DNA of 64,000 nucleotides from contig QNQO01000606.1 in NCBI GenBank assembly GCA_003290165.1, positions 124,001-188,000 on the forward strand. The letters are read 5' to 3'. Under the pieces are notes generated by a model. That model was given only the letters and a program-made list of their open reading frames with translations. It was not told where the DNA came from and ran no database searches. Below, piece after piece: positions 31,530 through 43,514 of the stretch. Every line of letters begins with the position of its first letter. The stretch's first letter is position 1. The position numbers were made by a program, and so were the translations under genes. This stretch comes from Berberis thunbergii. Lineage: Eukaryota > Streptophyta > Magnoliopsida > Ranunculales > Berberidaceae.

Positions 31530-33343
31530 TGATAGTCACATAATTATTACATAATATACCCCTTAATTTATACATGTTAGTGTTTCAATTATTATATTTT
31601 ATAATAATTATTTCGTTTTTATCTCTTTTCAGGAATTTGCGCTTAAACGATGAAATCATATTAAGGCGACTATGTAAGGAATTGCACTTGGTGGTGGTAC
31701 AAAGTAGAGAGAGAAACCCTAACCAAAACCTAAACTTAAACCCAATTCATACCCTAAAACCAAACCTAAACCAATTCCTACCCTAAAACCAAACCCAAAT
31801 CCAAACCTAATTCTATCTCTATAAATACAATGCGATAGCCGTCTGAAAATGGAGGGAGGAAGAGAAGGGAACAGATTGGAAGTGGAGATCAAACCTTCTT
31901 CCTCCTCTCAAGGTGATTCCCACCACAGCCACCACCGTCACCACCGTGAACAGGGTGTGACAACCCTGTTTCACGTCAACTTTTCCATCGCCACCACTCA
32001 CCACTCACTGGTCCTCTCCACTGTCCACACTGTCACCTCACCACCACCTCCGCCGAACAGCTCAACAGGTCACGAACCACCACGAACCAGCCGCGACAGA
32101 CTGCCTACCTCACCGTGGAACAGAGCCGTACCACGACTCTGTTTCATCTTGCAACAGAGCATTTTCTTCCCTTCTTTCGGCCTCAAATCGTCTCGAGTTC
32201 CTTCTCTCACAACCACCTCGCGACCAGGCCAATCATCACCGCCACCACCTCGCGACAGAGCTCGCATACGAGCAGAAACAGTCGCAAAAATAGGGAGTTT
32301 CCTCTCCCTGTTTCTTTGCTGAATTTGCAATTTTAATTGGGTTTTCTTCACTCTATCTCATATTTTGCAGGTACTAGAGTCGAATTGGAGACGAAGGAAG
32401 CCGCGAGGAGCGAGAACCAGGCCGTAACAGCGACGGTTCTCGCTGGAGAAGACGATCGGCGCTGTAGCGCACTGTAGCAGGGCGGGAATTGGTTTTATTT
32501 CGGTTTTCTGGCTATTCACCACCCCAGCTATCTGTAAGAGCCACCACAGAGTGCTTTTGGCCAGTTTTCTCGGGATTCGCGTCAGTGCAGAGATTAGTTG
32601 CGGCATACCACATCACGAGGAGATGACTACCACTACCATGGATAGCTAAACCCTTCGCCAAGGCTACGATGAAACCACAGGATTTCCTAGAGTTTGTGTA
32701 TTTAAATTTATTATTTTCTTTATGCTTGAACGTTAAACATATTTGATTTATGATTTTTAATAAATTGCTTTCACCGATTATATCCTGATTAATTGTCTAG
32801 ACTAGTCGGTAGTTAGAAGTACCCTTTGTTGAAATTCAAAAGCCTGATTTAATCAATTAATCCGAATCTGTGATTGTGTGTGCCGTAAGAAGACACGCAA
32901 TGCTAGGGATTAGGATTAGTTAAAATAAATCTGTGATTGTGTGTGCCGTAAGAAGACACGCAATTCTAGGGATTTATACCTATGCTTAAATCAATTGTGA
33001 ACTTAGATTAATCTTTAGGTTAGTCATGTTAAATCTTGAAAACAGTATTTTTGATCACACAAATCTCAAAGAACCTGTGGTGGATCCAATGCCTTGGTTT
33101 CTCTTCTCATATTCTTTAAAACTTTTTATTTTGTTTTTAATTTGATTTTATTTAGATATTTTAATTGCTGTAACCCCATTTCCTATAAATTAGTTTAATT
33201 AAATTCTAAATTTCAATTGCATCCACCTTCCTCGTGGGATCGACCCGTACTTGCCGTTGTCTACCAGTTAGGCACCGTGCACTTGCGGTTATTACAAGTG
33301 GGTTAAATTAACCTGTTAATTTAGGTTAGTTAAACCCGCATCA
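31530..33343 (+). repeat. LTR2 (central) of the triple-LTR element
   Basis: 1,814 bp, same ends as LTR1. Differences from LTR1 are mainly single-base indels, for example GAAACAGGGGTGTGAC against GAACAGGGTGTGAC. It serves as 3' LTR for the first unit and 5' LTR for the second. Confidence 0.93.
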
Positions 33344-33349
33344 AGTTTT

Positions 33350-33365
33350 TGGCGCCGTGCCGGGG
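33350..33365 (+). other. Primer-binding site after LTR2, one base missing
   Basis: TGGCGCCGTGCCGGGG, one T shorter than the exact tRNA-Asp complement after LTR1. If real, priming from this site would be weaker; the many one-base deletions nearby make a sequencing error likely. Confidence 0.8.
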
Positions 33366-34036
33366 AAGGTTGCGTTGTAATTGAATTTAAGATTTATTTT
33401 CCACTAATTAAAAAAAAAAATCAGAAAAATTCAAAAAAAAAAAAATTTTAAAAATTAAAAAAAAAAAAAAAAAAAAACAAATTTTATTTTTATTTTGTTC
33501 TTTTTACACTCATTTTGTGTTTGATTTTGCAGATACACGTTTCTCGAGAAAATTTGACGATCCTGCAAAAACATCAAGAAATTTTATTTTTATTTTGTGA
33601 GGAGAGTTGTACTTTTATTTTCACCTCATTTTACGAGTGTGCGGTGTAATAATTTTTTGAACTTTACTATTTTTCATTTTGTTTAATTAAAAAAAAAAAA
33701 AAAAACCCAAAATTTTCTAAGTCAAAAGAAATTATAGGGAAACAATTTTAATTGTTACCCAATAATTTTTTATGATTAAGAAATCCGACTTCTAAGAACA
33801 AGACCAGTAAATTTATTTGCATGTGCTTGTGTGCTGATTGAAACATATAAAGAGAAGTCGGACTTTTTTTTTGAATTGTGCTAACTTTTTGTGCAGATTG
33901 GAATACGAACACTGTAAGTATTTCTATCACACGCAACGTATTAGCGACCAGGGTGCTTGGTGTAATTGTTTGAAATTGTGTGATTGGTTGTTAAAATTCT
34001 GTAATTGTGGATGCTAAACTTTAGTATTTCATAATA

Positions 34037-34222
34037 GAGCTTTTCTAGCTGGCCTGGGAAACCAGCGAGGCTGCTGCCTGGGAGGGGGTGAAATTACACT
34101 TTTGCCCCCTCATTTTTAAATACTTTTTTTAAAAAGTTGTTAAAGAGGGAGGGGCAATAGTGTAAATACACCCTCCCAGGCAGTCAACCTCGCTGGATTT
34201 CCCAGGCCATTTAGAATTTCTG
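34037..34222. mobile_element. Foldback MULE-type MITE 8, same insertion as MITE 7 in internal region 2
   Basis: 186 bp with the same arms and the same flanking duplication TTCATAATA (34028-34036 and 34223-34231) as the copy at 27408. It is a duplicate, not an independent insertion. Confidence 0.9.
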
Positions 34223-34942
34223 TTCATAATAAGCAGACCCAGCTTCTAAATAAAAACTGGTGGGACTTGATATCCCCACCTCATCACTCCAGCTGTGTGC
34301 AACCAATAGCCTAACATAATTAAAATCAATTAGCAAGTTAGATAGAGCATTTTTTAGGTACGGTGTTCATAGGACAACCAAGACCAAGGTGAATCCAATA
34401 ATTTTTGTGTTGATCCAAGCTAAAAGTGACGATGGGTTTAATCATTCAATGAACTCCGAGAGGCCACTGCCACAAGGGTAATTTATCCGGTACGCCGAGT
34501 CATAAGTAAGCTACGATCCACAAGAAAAATTGGTGTAACCAACAGTTTTTGGTTAGGAACACAAACCTCAAGTGTGCATTTAATATCACATCGTTCTCAC
34601 ATCTATTGGCTTACAGAGCGGTAGCACAAGGAAGTACTTAATTGGACCATTGTGACCTCCTTCTCTTGTGCGATAATCCGGTTTCTTTGAAACAAAACTC
34701 TAGCCTACTGATTTTGAACTTTGCGGTGTAAAGTGTACACTCTTAGGATCAGCTTGTAGCACCCATTACCGTGTCATAAAGATTACATAAGAAATAATTG
34801 TCCCCCAAAGATAAAAAGATAATTGATCTCAAAAACGTTGATTGCTTAGGGAGGCATGTTTATTGTGCATTTATGGTTGCTGATTGTATGTGAGCTTGTG
34901 TATATTTTTAGAATTAGTGCTTTCAAAAAAAAAAAAAAAAAA

Positions 34943-36170
34943 ATGAACACAAGGGATTATCCAGCCTATTTTTTTCGAGCAAGTCAATTCATTTTATGAC
35001 ATGCGACGACCTGAGTATGATCCATATTTAGATTATTACTCAGGTCTAGCTTATCATTCTGACTTATCATGGGTTCATGGTCAGTACCATGAAGGCCCTC
35101 TAGACACTCCTCAGACTCCTCAAGCTTTCATTCCTGATAATGAGTTAGAGGATATCATGAAAATTTTTATAGAGCGAACAGGAGAAGTGTTTGAGCAAAA
35201 ATTCTCATAATATCACAGATTTGACAACTATTTTTCAACAAAACTCTCAAGCTATCCGGAAACTTGAGATGACTGTGAGTCAAATAGTTGAGTCACTTAC
35301 TGAGATAGAGTCAGAAAAATTTCCTAGAGCCTCATTTATTGATGAACCTGTAGATTCTGAGGCACTACAGACATCTCCTTTTCATGTCGACTCATGTCTC
35401 CCTAGTGACTCATGCATCGAATCAAACTGTGAGCATTTTTTGGAGTCTCCTCTTGACTGTTTAGAGGCTTGTTTGACTCAATTTAGTTTAGACTTTGATG
35501 TTGATGATCCATTAGGGAAGTCAATGATTTCCTTGACTCAGTCCCCATTGTGGATCCTACTTATAAATGGAAGTCTAAAGTGAAGCCTCTTCCACTCAAT
35601 GAGTCAAAACTAGCCCCATCAGTTGAGCCACCTGAGCTTAACCTTAAACAATTACCTGACACCCTCAGGTATGCATTTTCAGGTGATGAGTTGTCTAGAC
35701 CAACATCTCTATGTGATCATGTGATGAGTCTATACACCTGATATATCCATCGTCTCATCTATTGCATCGCATTCCCATTTATTAAGGCTACTTTCACCGA
35801 TCCCTTGGTGTTGTAGTGAGGATTTCAGTTTTCACCATCCTGTTGTGCAAATTATCCAATCATCGATTTGGAACCAGACATAGGATGTTCCCTTTTTGGA
35901 GCACCGCAAGGATCATCTATTGTGTATGACTACTGGTCACTTTTGGAATGTCCTAGTGTATTGTGGCCCCATGTGATTGCTATATTTTGGTGGACTGATC
36001 CTCAACTGTTCAGGTTGTTACATACGACCTTGGACTAAGTGTTTGTCATGTTCTTCCTCTCCACTATTTGATACACCATTTTTTTAGGAGAATATTTGTC
36101 GGGCTGATGACGGTAAACCAAGCACTCCTAGGAGGCAGCCTAGCTTTAGTTGTGTGTCTTGCTGTTAGTC
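34943..36170 (+). pseudogene. Remnant gag/linker reading frame of the LTR element, copy 2
   Basis: The counterpart of 28309-29541 with different breaks. Here a T insertion near 34975 shifts the start, the GEVFEQ stretch is in frame at about 35180, and further one-base deletions fall near 35715 and 35760. Where copy 1 is broken at about 28550 this copy reads IERTGEVFEQ, so neither copy shows which frame is ancestral without read-level data. The NSQAIRKLEMTVSQIVESL block and the LKQLPDTLRYAFSGD linker are present in both. Confidence 0.62.
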
Positions 36171-36240
36171 TGGATTGATTTTCGAGTACCCTATTTAGTT
36201 GTGTTTCACTCATACTCGTTAGCTCCGTAGCAGTTTTGAC

Positions 36241-38159
36241 TTCCAACTTGCTTTTTCTTTTTAGTTTTCTTTGTTAGTGTCGAGTCTGCATTTTATCGAT
36301 TTCTAATGAAACTCCATGATTCTTATGTTTGTGAGCCTCATTGATGGATGACTTCTTGGAAATTGGTAAAATCTTCACCGCGGTAATATTGTTCTAACCT
36401 CCTCTCGAGTACTTCATTCATTTGTCAGAATTATTTTATTAAACATTGAGGACAATGTTTGGATTAGGTTTGGGGGTAGGGTTCATGAGTCGGTGAATTT
36501 TTTTGTAGTATTTTATTTTCTTATCTTAAAAAAAAAAAAAAAATTTGCTTTTTCTGTCAAGAAAACTTGGTCTTATGCGATTATGAAAATGAATTTTAAA
36601 TGTTTTATACTCAAGAAAATACAAACTAACTTGACATATTGGTATATCGATAAAGACTGAAAGTTTAGTATAATCCTTAAGTTAGATCTAGTTCATGAGA
36701 TTTTTCAACTCAATTATCTTTGCACCATTAGCCATGTTAGCATAACTTGAAGTTGATGAGTGAAATATATACTAGAAAACCTTAGAATAATAGTGGAGAC
36801 TTAACCGTGAAAGCTTTGAGCCTTTCTATTTTTCTGAGGGTTATACATAAGCTCTGATTTTTCTTGAGTCCGTATTATCTCGTTGATGATCTCATTATTC
36901 TCATTTTCTAATCAATTGCTTTGGGAATGACATCAAAATTGAATTATTACACTAGAACTTCTTGGCTTATTCAATTAAGATATCATAATACTGACCCGAA
37001 CTTAGGAAATGATCTAGGCATTTTTTTTCTTTAGACCATTAACTAGCCTTTTAACTTACCATAACATTAACTTTTGTAGCATTTTGAGCCATAGATTAAC
37101 CTTTTATTTGTTAACCCATTAACCTTTACCCAATTTTTCTGGGAATGTGTACGGATGAATATACTTGGTGTAAAAGGGCATGAAAGAGCAAATATGAGAT
37201 ATTTCATAAATCCTCAAAGAAAGAAAGAAAAAGAAAGAAAGAAAAAAAGAAAGAAAGAAAGAAAAAGAAAGAAAAGAAAGCAGAAGAAGAATGTGAATGA
37301 GGATAAAGATGTGAGAATGAATAAAAAAATTGATGGTGCGCAACATTGATTTATTCTTGACAGCCCTAATTGTTCGTAGAATGGGTGTATACATTCCTAG
37401 AAATTTTTGTGAGAATCCTTTGACATCCCCCCATTAACCATTACCCAAGCCCCACAACCCAACAAAGTCCTAGTTGATCTTAGGTAAAGGTTGGTTATGT
37501 AGATGTGGAGATTTAATAACTAAGACCTATGGTGTTTGATTCAACATTTCCAAAGTAATTGATATTCCTGTCCATGAGATCATGTTCATTCCATTCTTGA
37601 AAAGTCCGTTCTTCATATTACTATATGTGAGATGATTGTTTTCCATTATTTACTCTTTTCCTCACATATAAAATGAGTGAAATACCAAATCTCTGAGTGT
37701 TTTATTGTGAGTGACATGAGAGGTTTTGAAGTCAAAACAAACTTTCTACAGGAGATTTAGTCATTGTTTTACTCTGAAATGAAAAGTTATGTTGACAGTG
37801 CTATCCACACACACACATTGAGTTGAGGATGATTATGAATTTTTTCTAACCTTTGGAGAATATTAAATTATTTGGAGATTTGTTGATACACTAAAATGAC
37901 ACTGTTGGTTTCCTGCATTTCTTGAAGTTTTAAAATAAACACTGTTTGACCAAGTTTTGATTGAGTCAGTAATGTTTGTGGGTAACATTTCTGGAAACCC
38001 TCACGAGACTATAACTCGTCCACTAGAGGTAATCTAGGGTTTTAAAGCCTTGTTGCACGTTTAAGGTAAGTGCAACCGATGATTCCTGCGAAAGTGAGTT
38101 AGGATTTTCTTTTTATTGTTTTGCTCGAGGGACTAGCAAAATATAGGTTTGGGGGTATT
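36241..38159 (+). other. 3' untranslated part of internal region 2
   Basis: The counterpart of 29605-31529, with the CATTGAGGACAATG motif at about 36446, the AAAG microsatellite at 37217-37280 and the polypurine-like tract before LTR3. No genes. Confidence 0.75.
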
Positions 38160-39966
38160 TGATAGTCACATAATTATTACATAATATACCCCTTAATTTA
38201 TACATGTTAGTGTTTCAATTATTTATATTTATAATAATTATTTCGTTTTTATCTCTTTTCAGGAATTTGCGCTTAAACGATGAAATCAATATTAAGGCGA
38301 CTATGTAAGGAAATGCACTTGGTGGTGGTACAAAGTAGAGAGAGAAACCCTAACCAAAACCTAAACTTAAACCCAATTCATTACCCTAAAACCAAACCTA
38401 AACCATTCCTACCCTAAACCAAACCCAAATCCAAACCTAATTCTATCTCTATAATACAATGCGATAGCCGTCTGAAAAATGGAGGGAGGAAGAGAAGGGA
38501 ACAGATTGGAAGTGGAGATCAAACCCTCTTCCTCCTCTCAAGGTGATTCCCACCACAGCCACCACCGTCACCACCGTGAAACAGGGGTGTGACAACCCTG
38601 TTTCACGTCAACTTTTCCATCGCCACCACTCACCACTCACTGGTCCTCTCCACTGTCCACACTGTCACCTCACCACCACCTCCGCCGAACAGCTCAACAG
38701 GTCACGAACCACCATGAACAGCCGCGACAGACTGCCTAACTCACCGTGGAACAGAGCCGTACACGACTCGTTTCATCTTGCAACAGAGCATTTTCTTCCC
38801 TTTTTTCGGCCTCAAATCGTCTCGAGTTCCTTCTCTTCACAACCACCTCGCGACCAGGCCAATCATCACGCCACCACCTCGCGACAGAGCTCGCATACGA
38901 GCAGAAACAGTCGCAAAATAGGGATTTCCTCTCCCTGTTTCTTTGCTGAATTTGCCAATTTTAATTGGGTTTTCTTCACTCTATTCATATTTTGCAGGTA
39001 CTAGAGTCGAATTGGAGACGAAGGAAGCCGCGAGGAGCTAGAACCAGGCCGTAACAGCGACGGTTCTCACTGGCAGAAGACGCATCGGCGCTGTAAGCGC
39101 ACTGTACAGGGCGGGAATTGGTTTATTTCGGTTTTCTGGCTATTCACACCCCAGCTATCTGTAAGAGCACCACAGAGTGCTTTTGGCCAGTTTCTCGGGA
39201 TTCACGTCAGTGCAGAGATGAGTTGCGGCATACCACATCACGAGGAGATGACTACCACTACCATGGATAGCTAAACCCTTCGCCAAGGCTACGATGAAAC
39301 CATAGGATTTCCTAGAGTTTGTGTATTTAAATTTATTATTTTCTTTATGCTTGAACGTTAAACATATTTGATTTATGATTTTTAATAAATTGCTTCACCG
39401 ATTATATCCTGATTAATTGTCTAGACTAGTCGGTAGTTAGAAGTACCCTTTGTTGAAATTCAAAAGCCTGATTTAATCAATTAATCCGAATCTGTGATTG
39501 TGTGTGCCGTAAGAAGACACGCAATGCTAGGGATTAGGATTAGTTAAAATAAATCTGTGATTGTGTGTGCCGTAAGAAGACACGCAATTCTAGGGATTTA
39601 TACCTATGCTTAAATCAATTGTGAACTTAGATTAATCTTAGGTTAGTCATGTTAAATCTTGAAAACAAGTATTTTTGATCACACAAATCTCAAAGAACCT
39701 GTGGTGGATTCAATGCCTTGGTTTCTCTTCTCATATTCTTTTAAAACTTTTATTTTGTTTTAATTTGATTTTTATTTAGATATTTTAATTGCTGTAACCC
39801 ATTTCCTATAAATTAGTTTAATTAAATTCTAAATTTCAATTGCATCCACCTTTCCTCGTGGGATCGACCCGTACTTGCCGTTGTCTACCAGTTAGGCACC
39901 GTGCACTTGCAGTTATTACAAAGTGGGTTAATTAACCTGTTAATTTAGGTTAGTTAAACCCCATCA
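38160..39966 (+). repeat. LTR3 of the triple-LTR element
   Basis: 1,807 bp. It has more one-base deletions than LTR1 and LTR2 (GTACACGACTCG against GTACCACGACTCTG, GGGATTTCC against GGGAGTTTCC) and ends AAACCCCATCA instead of AAACCCGCATCA. It is followed by the target duplication GTGAC. Confidence 0.92.
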
Positions 39967-39971
39967 GTGAC

Positions 39972-40370
39972 CAAAAGCGGCGGCTTAAACGAGCGCCGGG
40001 TTAAGGGTAAACAATATCGGCGCTTTATTTTAAGAAGCGCCCCCAACCCGGGTAACGATAAAAAGCCAAATCAGGATAAAATTTTGGTTTCTAAAACGCC
40101 CGCTTTAGATGTAAGAAGCGCCGGTAAAGAGGATAACAAACCGGCGTTTTTTGTAGAAGCGCCGGTAAGAGATAACCACAACCGGCGTTTTTTTGTAGAG
40201 CTGCCGGTAAAGATGATAAACAAAACCGGCGTTTTTGTAAGAAGCGCCCGTAAAGAGTGAAAAAAACCCGCGAATTAATCCCGCTAATAAAAATAATTTT
40301 TGTTTTGAAAACACCGTATTAGAGGTTAAAAATGCCGGGTTAGAGGGATACTATAAACCCCTCCAGCGAT
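39972..40370. repeat. Left CACTA subterminal array, continued beyond the nested LTR element
   Basis: Further GCGCCGG and CCGGCGTTTTT units, continuous with 24845-24891 before the LTR element split the array. The array gives way to captured sequence at about 40375. Confidence 0.85.
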
Positions 40371-40374
40371 AAGA

Positions 40375-40540
40375 AAAACCCTCGGACCCAATTCCCTCCT
40401 TCCTTTGCGCCGCTCCCTCATTCGTGCTCGCCGACTTCCCTCCTTCCTCCATCATTCTCCTTAGCGATTCCCCTGCTGCGACTCCCTCCTTGCTCCATCC
40501 TTCTCCTTAGCGATTCCCCTGCTGCCAATTTATTCTTTGC
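40375..40540 (+). other. Leader-like captured sequence with an internal direct repeat
   Basis: Pyrimidine-rich text resembling a 5' leader contains the repeat TCTCCTTAGCGATTCCCCTG twice (about 40458 and 40501). It ends TTCTTTGCAG, a good intron acceptor, directly before the PIN-derived coding block. Confidence 0.5.
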
Positions 40541-40565
40541 AGTCCTCTAGGAACCCAACACCAAG
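40541..40565 (+). pseudogene. PIN auxin efflux carrier fragment 1, fused to eL13
   Basis: Immediately after the CAG acceptor the frame reads SSRNPTPRG, a conserved block of the central hydrophilic loop of long PIN proteins, the plasma-membrane auxin exporters. It continues without a stop into FKYNMKVRAGRGF of ribosomal protein eL13. The block is short, but two more PIN blocks follow in the right order at 41372 and 43576, which supports the call. Confidence 0.72.
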
Positions 40566-41005
40566 GGGTTTCAAGTACAACATGAAGGTTAGGGCTGGCA
40601 GAGGATTTACCTCGAAGAGCTTAAGGCAGCAGGTATTCCAAGAAACTGGCCCCAACTATTGGCATATCAGTCGTCACCGCCGCAGAACCGGTTCCCTTGA
40701 GGGTCTCCCACCAATGTTCAAGAGGCTGAAGACTTACAAGGCCAAGGTGGTTATCTTCCCAAGGACGTGCATGCAAATTCAAGGCTGGTGATTCTACTGC
40801 CGAGGAGCTTGCTACTGCCACACAGGTTCAAGGTTCTTACATGCCTATTGTTCGGGAGAAGCCAACTGTTGAACTTGTGAAGCCTACAGAGGAGATGAAG
40901 GCATTCAAGGCATATGGCAAGCTTCCTCTTGAGAGGATGAACAAGAAACACCATGGCGTTAGGATGAAGAAAGCTGCAGAGGCAGAAAAGGAGGACAAGA
41001 AGTAA
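40566..41005 (+). pseudogene. RPL13: Ribosomal protein eL13 (60S L13) C-terminal part, intron-less, frameshifted
   Basis: It encodes FKYNMKVRAGRGFT, LEELKAAGIP in a neighbouring frame, [54 protein letters not shown] and [11 protein letters not shown] before a TAA. This is about 145 residues, the last two thirds of cytosolic eL13, a structural protein of the large ribosomal subunit. Frameshifts occur near 40615, 40665 and 40770. No intron is seen, so either the source lacked introns here or it came from mRNA. The N-terminal third is absent and replaced by the PIN block. Confidence 0.9.
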
Positions 41006-41371
41006 TAAGGTATCAAGTCAGATAGATATAGTGCAATAGCGGGAAGGAGGTTTGTTTTTTTGGTGCTGATTCTGATATCTGAAAGTTACTTTATAATTTA
41101 CTTGAACCTTTCTCAGTCAGTGAACAATTTTTTGGATTTTGTAGTAAGTAAGATTTTGTGACATTTACTTTATGCCAACATTGATTTATGAATGTTTCAA
41201 TGCATTATGTCAACCTTTCTATGCTCTTTAAATTTCAGTTGCAAGAAAGCAATTTCTTGGATTGTGTTGAACGGGATTGTCCATTTTTCCCAATGCAGTT
41301 TGGTGTATGGAAAGGTTTGGAGGATATAGGTGATTGAGATTTAGTCATTAAAAAAAAATAAAAAAAATAAA
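41006..41371 (+). other. 3' flank of the eL13 fragment
   Basis: AT-rich sequence after the eL13 stop (GTGCAATAGCGGGAAGG, TTTTATGCCAACATTG) that looks like a 3' untranslated region, ending in an A-rich stretch (41349-41370) that could be a remnant poly-A tail. No gene. Confidence 0.4.
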
Positions 41372-41606
41372 TGGAAACAAGACTGGGAACTCACCTAGGC
41401 AGTCTAATTTTGGGAACCCCATTACTAATGATTCAGGTTCAGGTGGCGGTGATGGTGGTAAGGATCTTCATATGTTTGTTTGGAGCTCTAGTGCTTCCCC
41501 TGTTTCTCAAACCCATGGGGGACTTAATGGTTTTAGAGGAGAGTTTGGGAATTTTGGAGGGACACCACATCCTCCTCCTCCCTCCTCCTCCTCCTCCTGA
41601 CGCTGT
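41372..41606 (+). pseudogene. PIN auxin efflux carrier fragment 2 (hydrophilic loop)
   Basis: The frame gives SNFGNPITNDSGSGGGDGGK, then DLHMFVWSSSASPVSQTHGG and GEFGNFGGTPHPPPP. DLHMFVWSSSASPVS is a hallmark of long PIN loops. The frame stops at about 41600 in a CCT/CTC repeat, followed by GGTATATC, a possible donor. The overlapping open frame at 41371-41634 is in another phase and not meaningful. Confidence 0.9.
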
Positions 41607-41989
41607 TCACACTAAAGGTATATCAACTGATTAACAACTCTCTTTCTTCTCATATTTGTTTGTTTGGAGAACTTAAAATTTTAGGTATTTGCTGTGTTTT
41701 GGATTTATCTGTTGAAATAATTGTTTGTTCCAAGGGAGCATGTTTCTTAGGATTTTCCCACCCATGATTTGGTTGTTAGCAACATATGGCAGTGACACTA
41801 GTTACTTAGTGAAGTGGCTGTTTATTATTTTACTCTTCTCAGGTTTTCATTAGGAAATCCTTAACTGTTGGTTTGATTGAATATAAATGTGTCTATATGG
41901 AAGCCATTTTCATTTGTAAGTGTGATTGATAAACATGTTTTCTTTTCTCATTCCTTGTATAAAATTGCGTTCAAGCTTGCTTGTAGTTC

Positions 41990-42310
41990 TTTCATATGGA
42001 AGTCATTGTTTCTGAGACGGGATGGGCTTCTCATGGGGAATCAAAGTGAATCAGTGGCTACTCCTCACAATGCTAGACTTATAATTATAACCTACGCAAA
42101 CGGCTTGCCTTAAGGAAGGGAACCCCCATGAGACCACATATTGCTGTAAAGGAATATATCTTGCCTTATTTAATGAAAATTTAAAGCCTGGGGCAACCTC
42201 TGAGAGGAACTTTGGACTGTTCAAACCTGATGGAACTATTTCATATGATATTGGTTTGCCTAGGATCAAGTCTTCATCTGCATCATCTACTCTTCTGTCT
42301 TTGAAGGTAC
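41990..42310 (+). pseudogene. GH17 beta-1,3-glucanase C-terminal fragment, inserted between PIN pieces
   Basis: The frame reads MEVIVSETGWASHGE, with the catalytic Glu of the VSETGW motif, then SVATPHNAR. After one-base shifts it continues with a GTPMRPHIAVKEYI-like block, FNENLKPGATSERNFGLFKP and DGTISYDIG. This is the C-terminal half of the barrel of plant glucan endo-1,3-beta-glucosidases, cell-wall or apoplastic enzymes. The end (SSSASSTLLSLK) resembles the start of a GPI-anchor signal. At least three frameshifts make it non-functional. Confidence 0.87.
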
Positions 42311-43510
42311 AATCCATTTCCAGCTCTGCTTTTAAGTATTTTGTGTGTCTTAAAATATTTCAAAACTCATGGTTTCCCACGGAGTCTTTTCGATGAATTT
42401 GAATTTGCTGAAAAATTGTTTGTATAACAGAAAGAATACCTATAGAATGTCATTATCACATACATACATAACAAAGTTTCTTTAAGTTATCCCTTTTCAA
42501 TCATTGAAGGGGATTAGATATAGAACTTTGAAATATCTTTGACAGCAAAATTGGAAATCCATGTCAGGGAATCTTTATATCTTATCAAAGCAGAGTCCTA
42601 AAAGAACCCCACTTTTTTCTCCTGCATGCAACTTTTACTTTTGAAAGTTTCATATAAGCATGAAGTCCCATTGTCTCATTTGGCTATTTTTATTACTTAT
42701 TTGGCGTAAGAAATTCATTTTTATTAGATTTTATGACTACCACACTACCACTTAAAGTAATTTGAGGCCTATTTAAATTAAGTACATGACACACTATAAC
42801 TAACATCGTGACACTAAGTACTGAATAAAATTTTCATCTTAGTGTACTTATTAGTTCATTTCACAAAAATTCTGTCATTCACAGTTGAGGATTAACATCA
42901 TGTTTTCAGTTAGTAATTTAGATTATTGTATGAGTGAGTGAAACTCTCATTCCATAAAGATAGTATGTTACCTGCACCTAGTAGAATTATTTATAATTAT
43001 TGGATAGTGTCTAAACTGTAGTATCATTATCTGCTAATCATAAATCTTAAGGTTTTCTTTGGTTTCAGAGAAAAAGATTTCAAAGGCCATAGTGACTAAA
43101 AGTGTGTTGGGGGGAGGGAAATAGAGGTTGAAGAATCATGTGGGGTTTTTTTTCCTCCATGGAAAATATTCCTTGACCAAATAATTTCCACGATCCTGAG
43201 AGAAGACAAGAGGGTGAAGATCATCTTCAACCTCAGGTTCTCCCTTCTCTCCCTCGTCATTTCTCCCCCGTCTTATTTTTCACCGGTTTCCTGGCTTTTC
43301 ATTTTTCTTTATACAAATCACGGCCTAATAGTGAAATTGTTATATTCGAAAAAGTTATATATTTTAATTTAACTAATGCATTTTTGCATATGGCAAGCAG
43401 GGGTTGAAGGGACCCCACGCAATTTTATTAAAGAATGAAAGAACTGCAAGCAAGCTTGAAGGCAAAGAAAAGAACAACTATTGACATTTATTGGAACCTA
43501 GCAAAGCTTG
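42311..43510 (+). other. Non-coding stretch of the CACTA element
   Basis: No coding block recognised. It could be intron or flank of the captured genes. Confidence 0.4.
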
Positions 43511-43514
43511 GTTC

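Larger units (their letters stand above)
24892..39966 (+). mobile_element. Non-autonomous LTR retrotransposon with three LTRs and two internal regions
   Basis: The order is LTR1 (24892-26710), internal 1 (26711-31529), LTR2 (31530-33343), internal 2 (33344-38159), LTR3 (38160-39966). The outermost flanks are the identical 5 bp GTGAC (24887-24891 and 39967-39971), so the whole array behaves as one insertion. Primer sites for tRNA-Asp follow LTR1 and LTR2, and polypurine-like ATATAGGTTTGGGGGTAT precedes LTR2 and LTR3. No protease, RT or integrase motif is present, so it is a large derivative type. LTR ends and 3' motifs match the gypsy element at 1-7747, the likely kind of helper. Confidence 0.93.

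Noticed and set aside
41371..41634. Open frame of 87 codons on the plus strand
   Set aside because: It overlaps the PIN loop block in a different phase; the PIN phase (41372-41606) has the recognisable residues.
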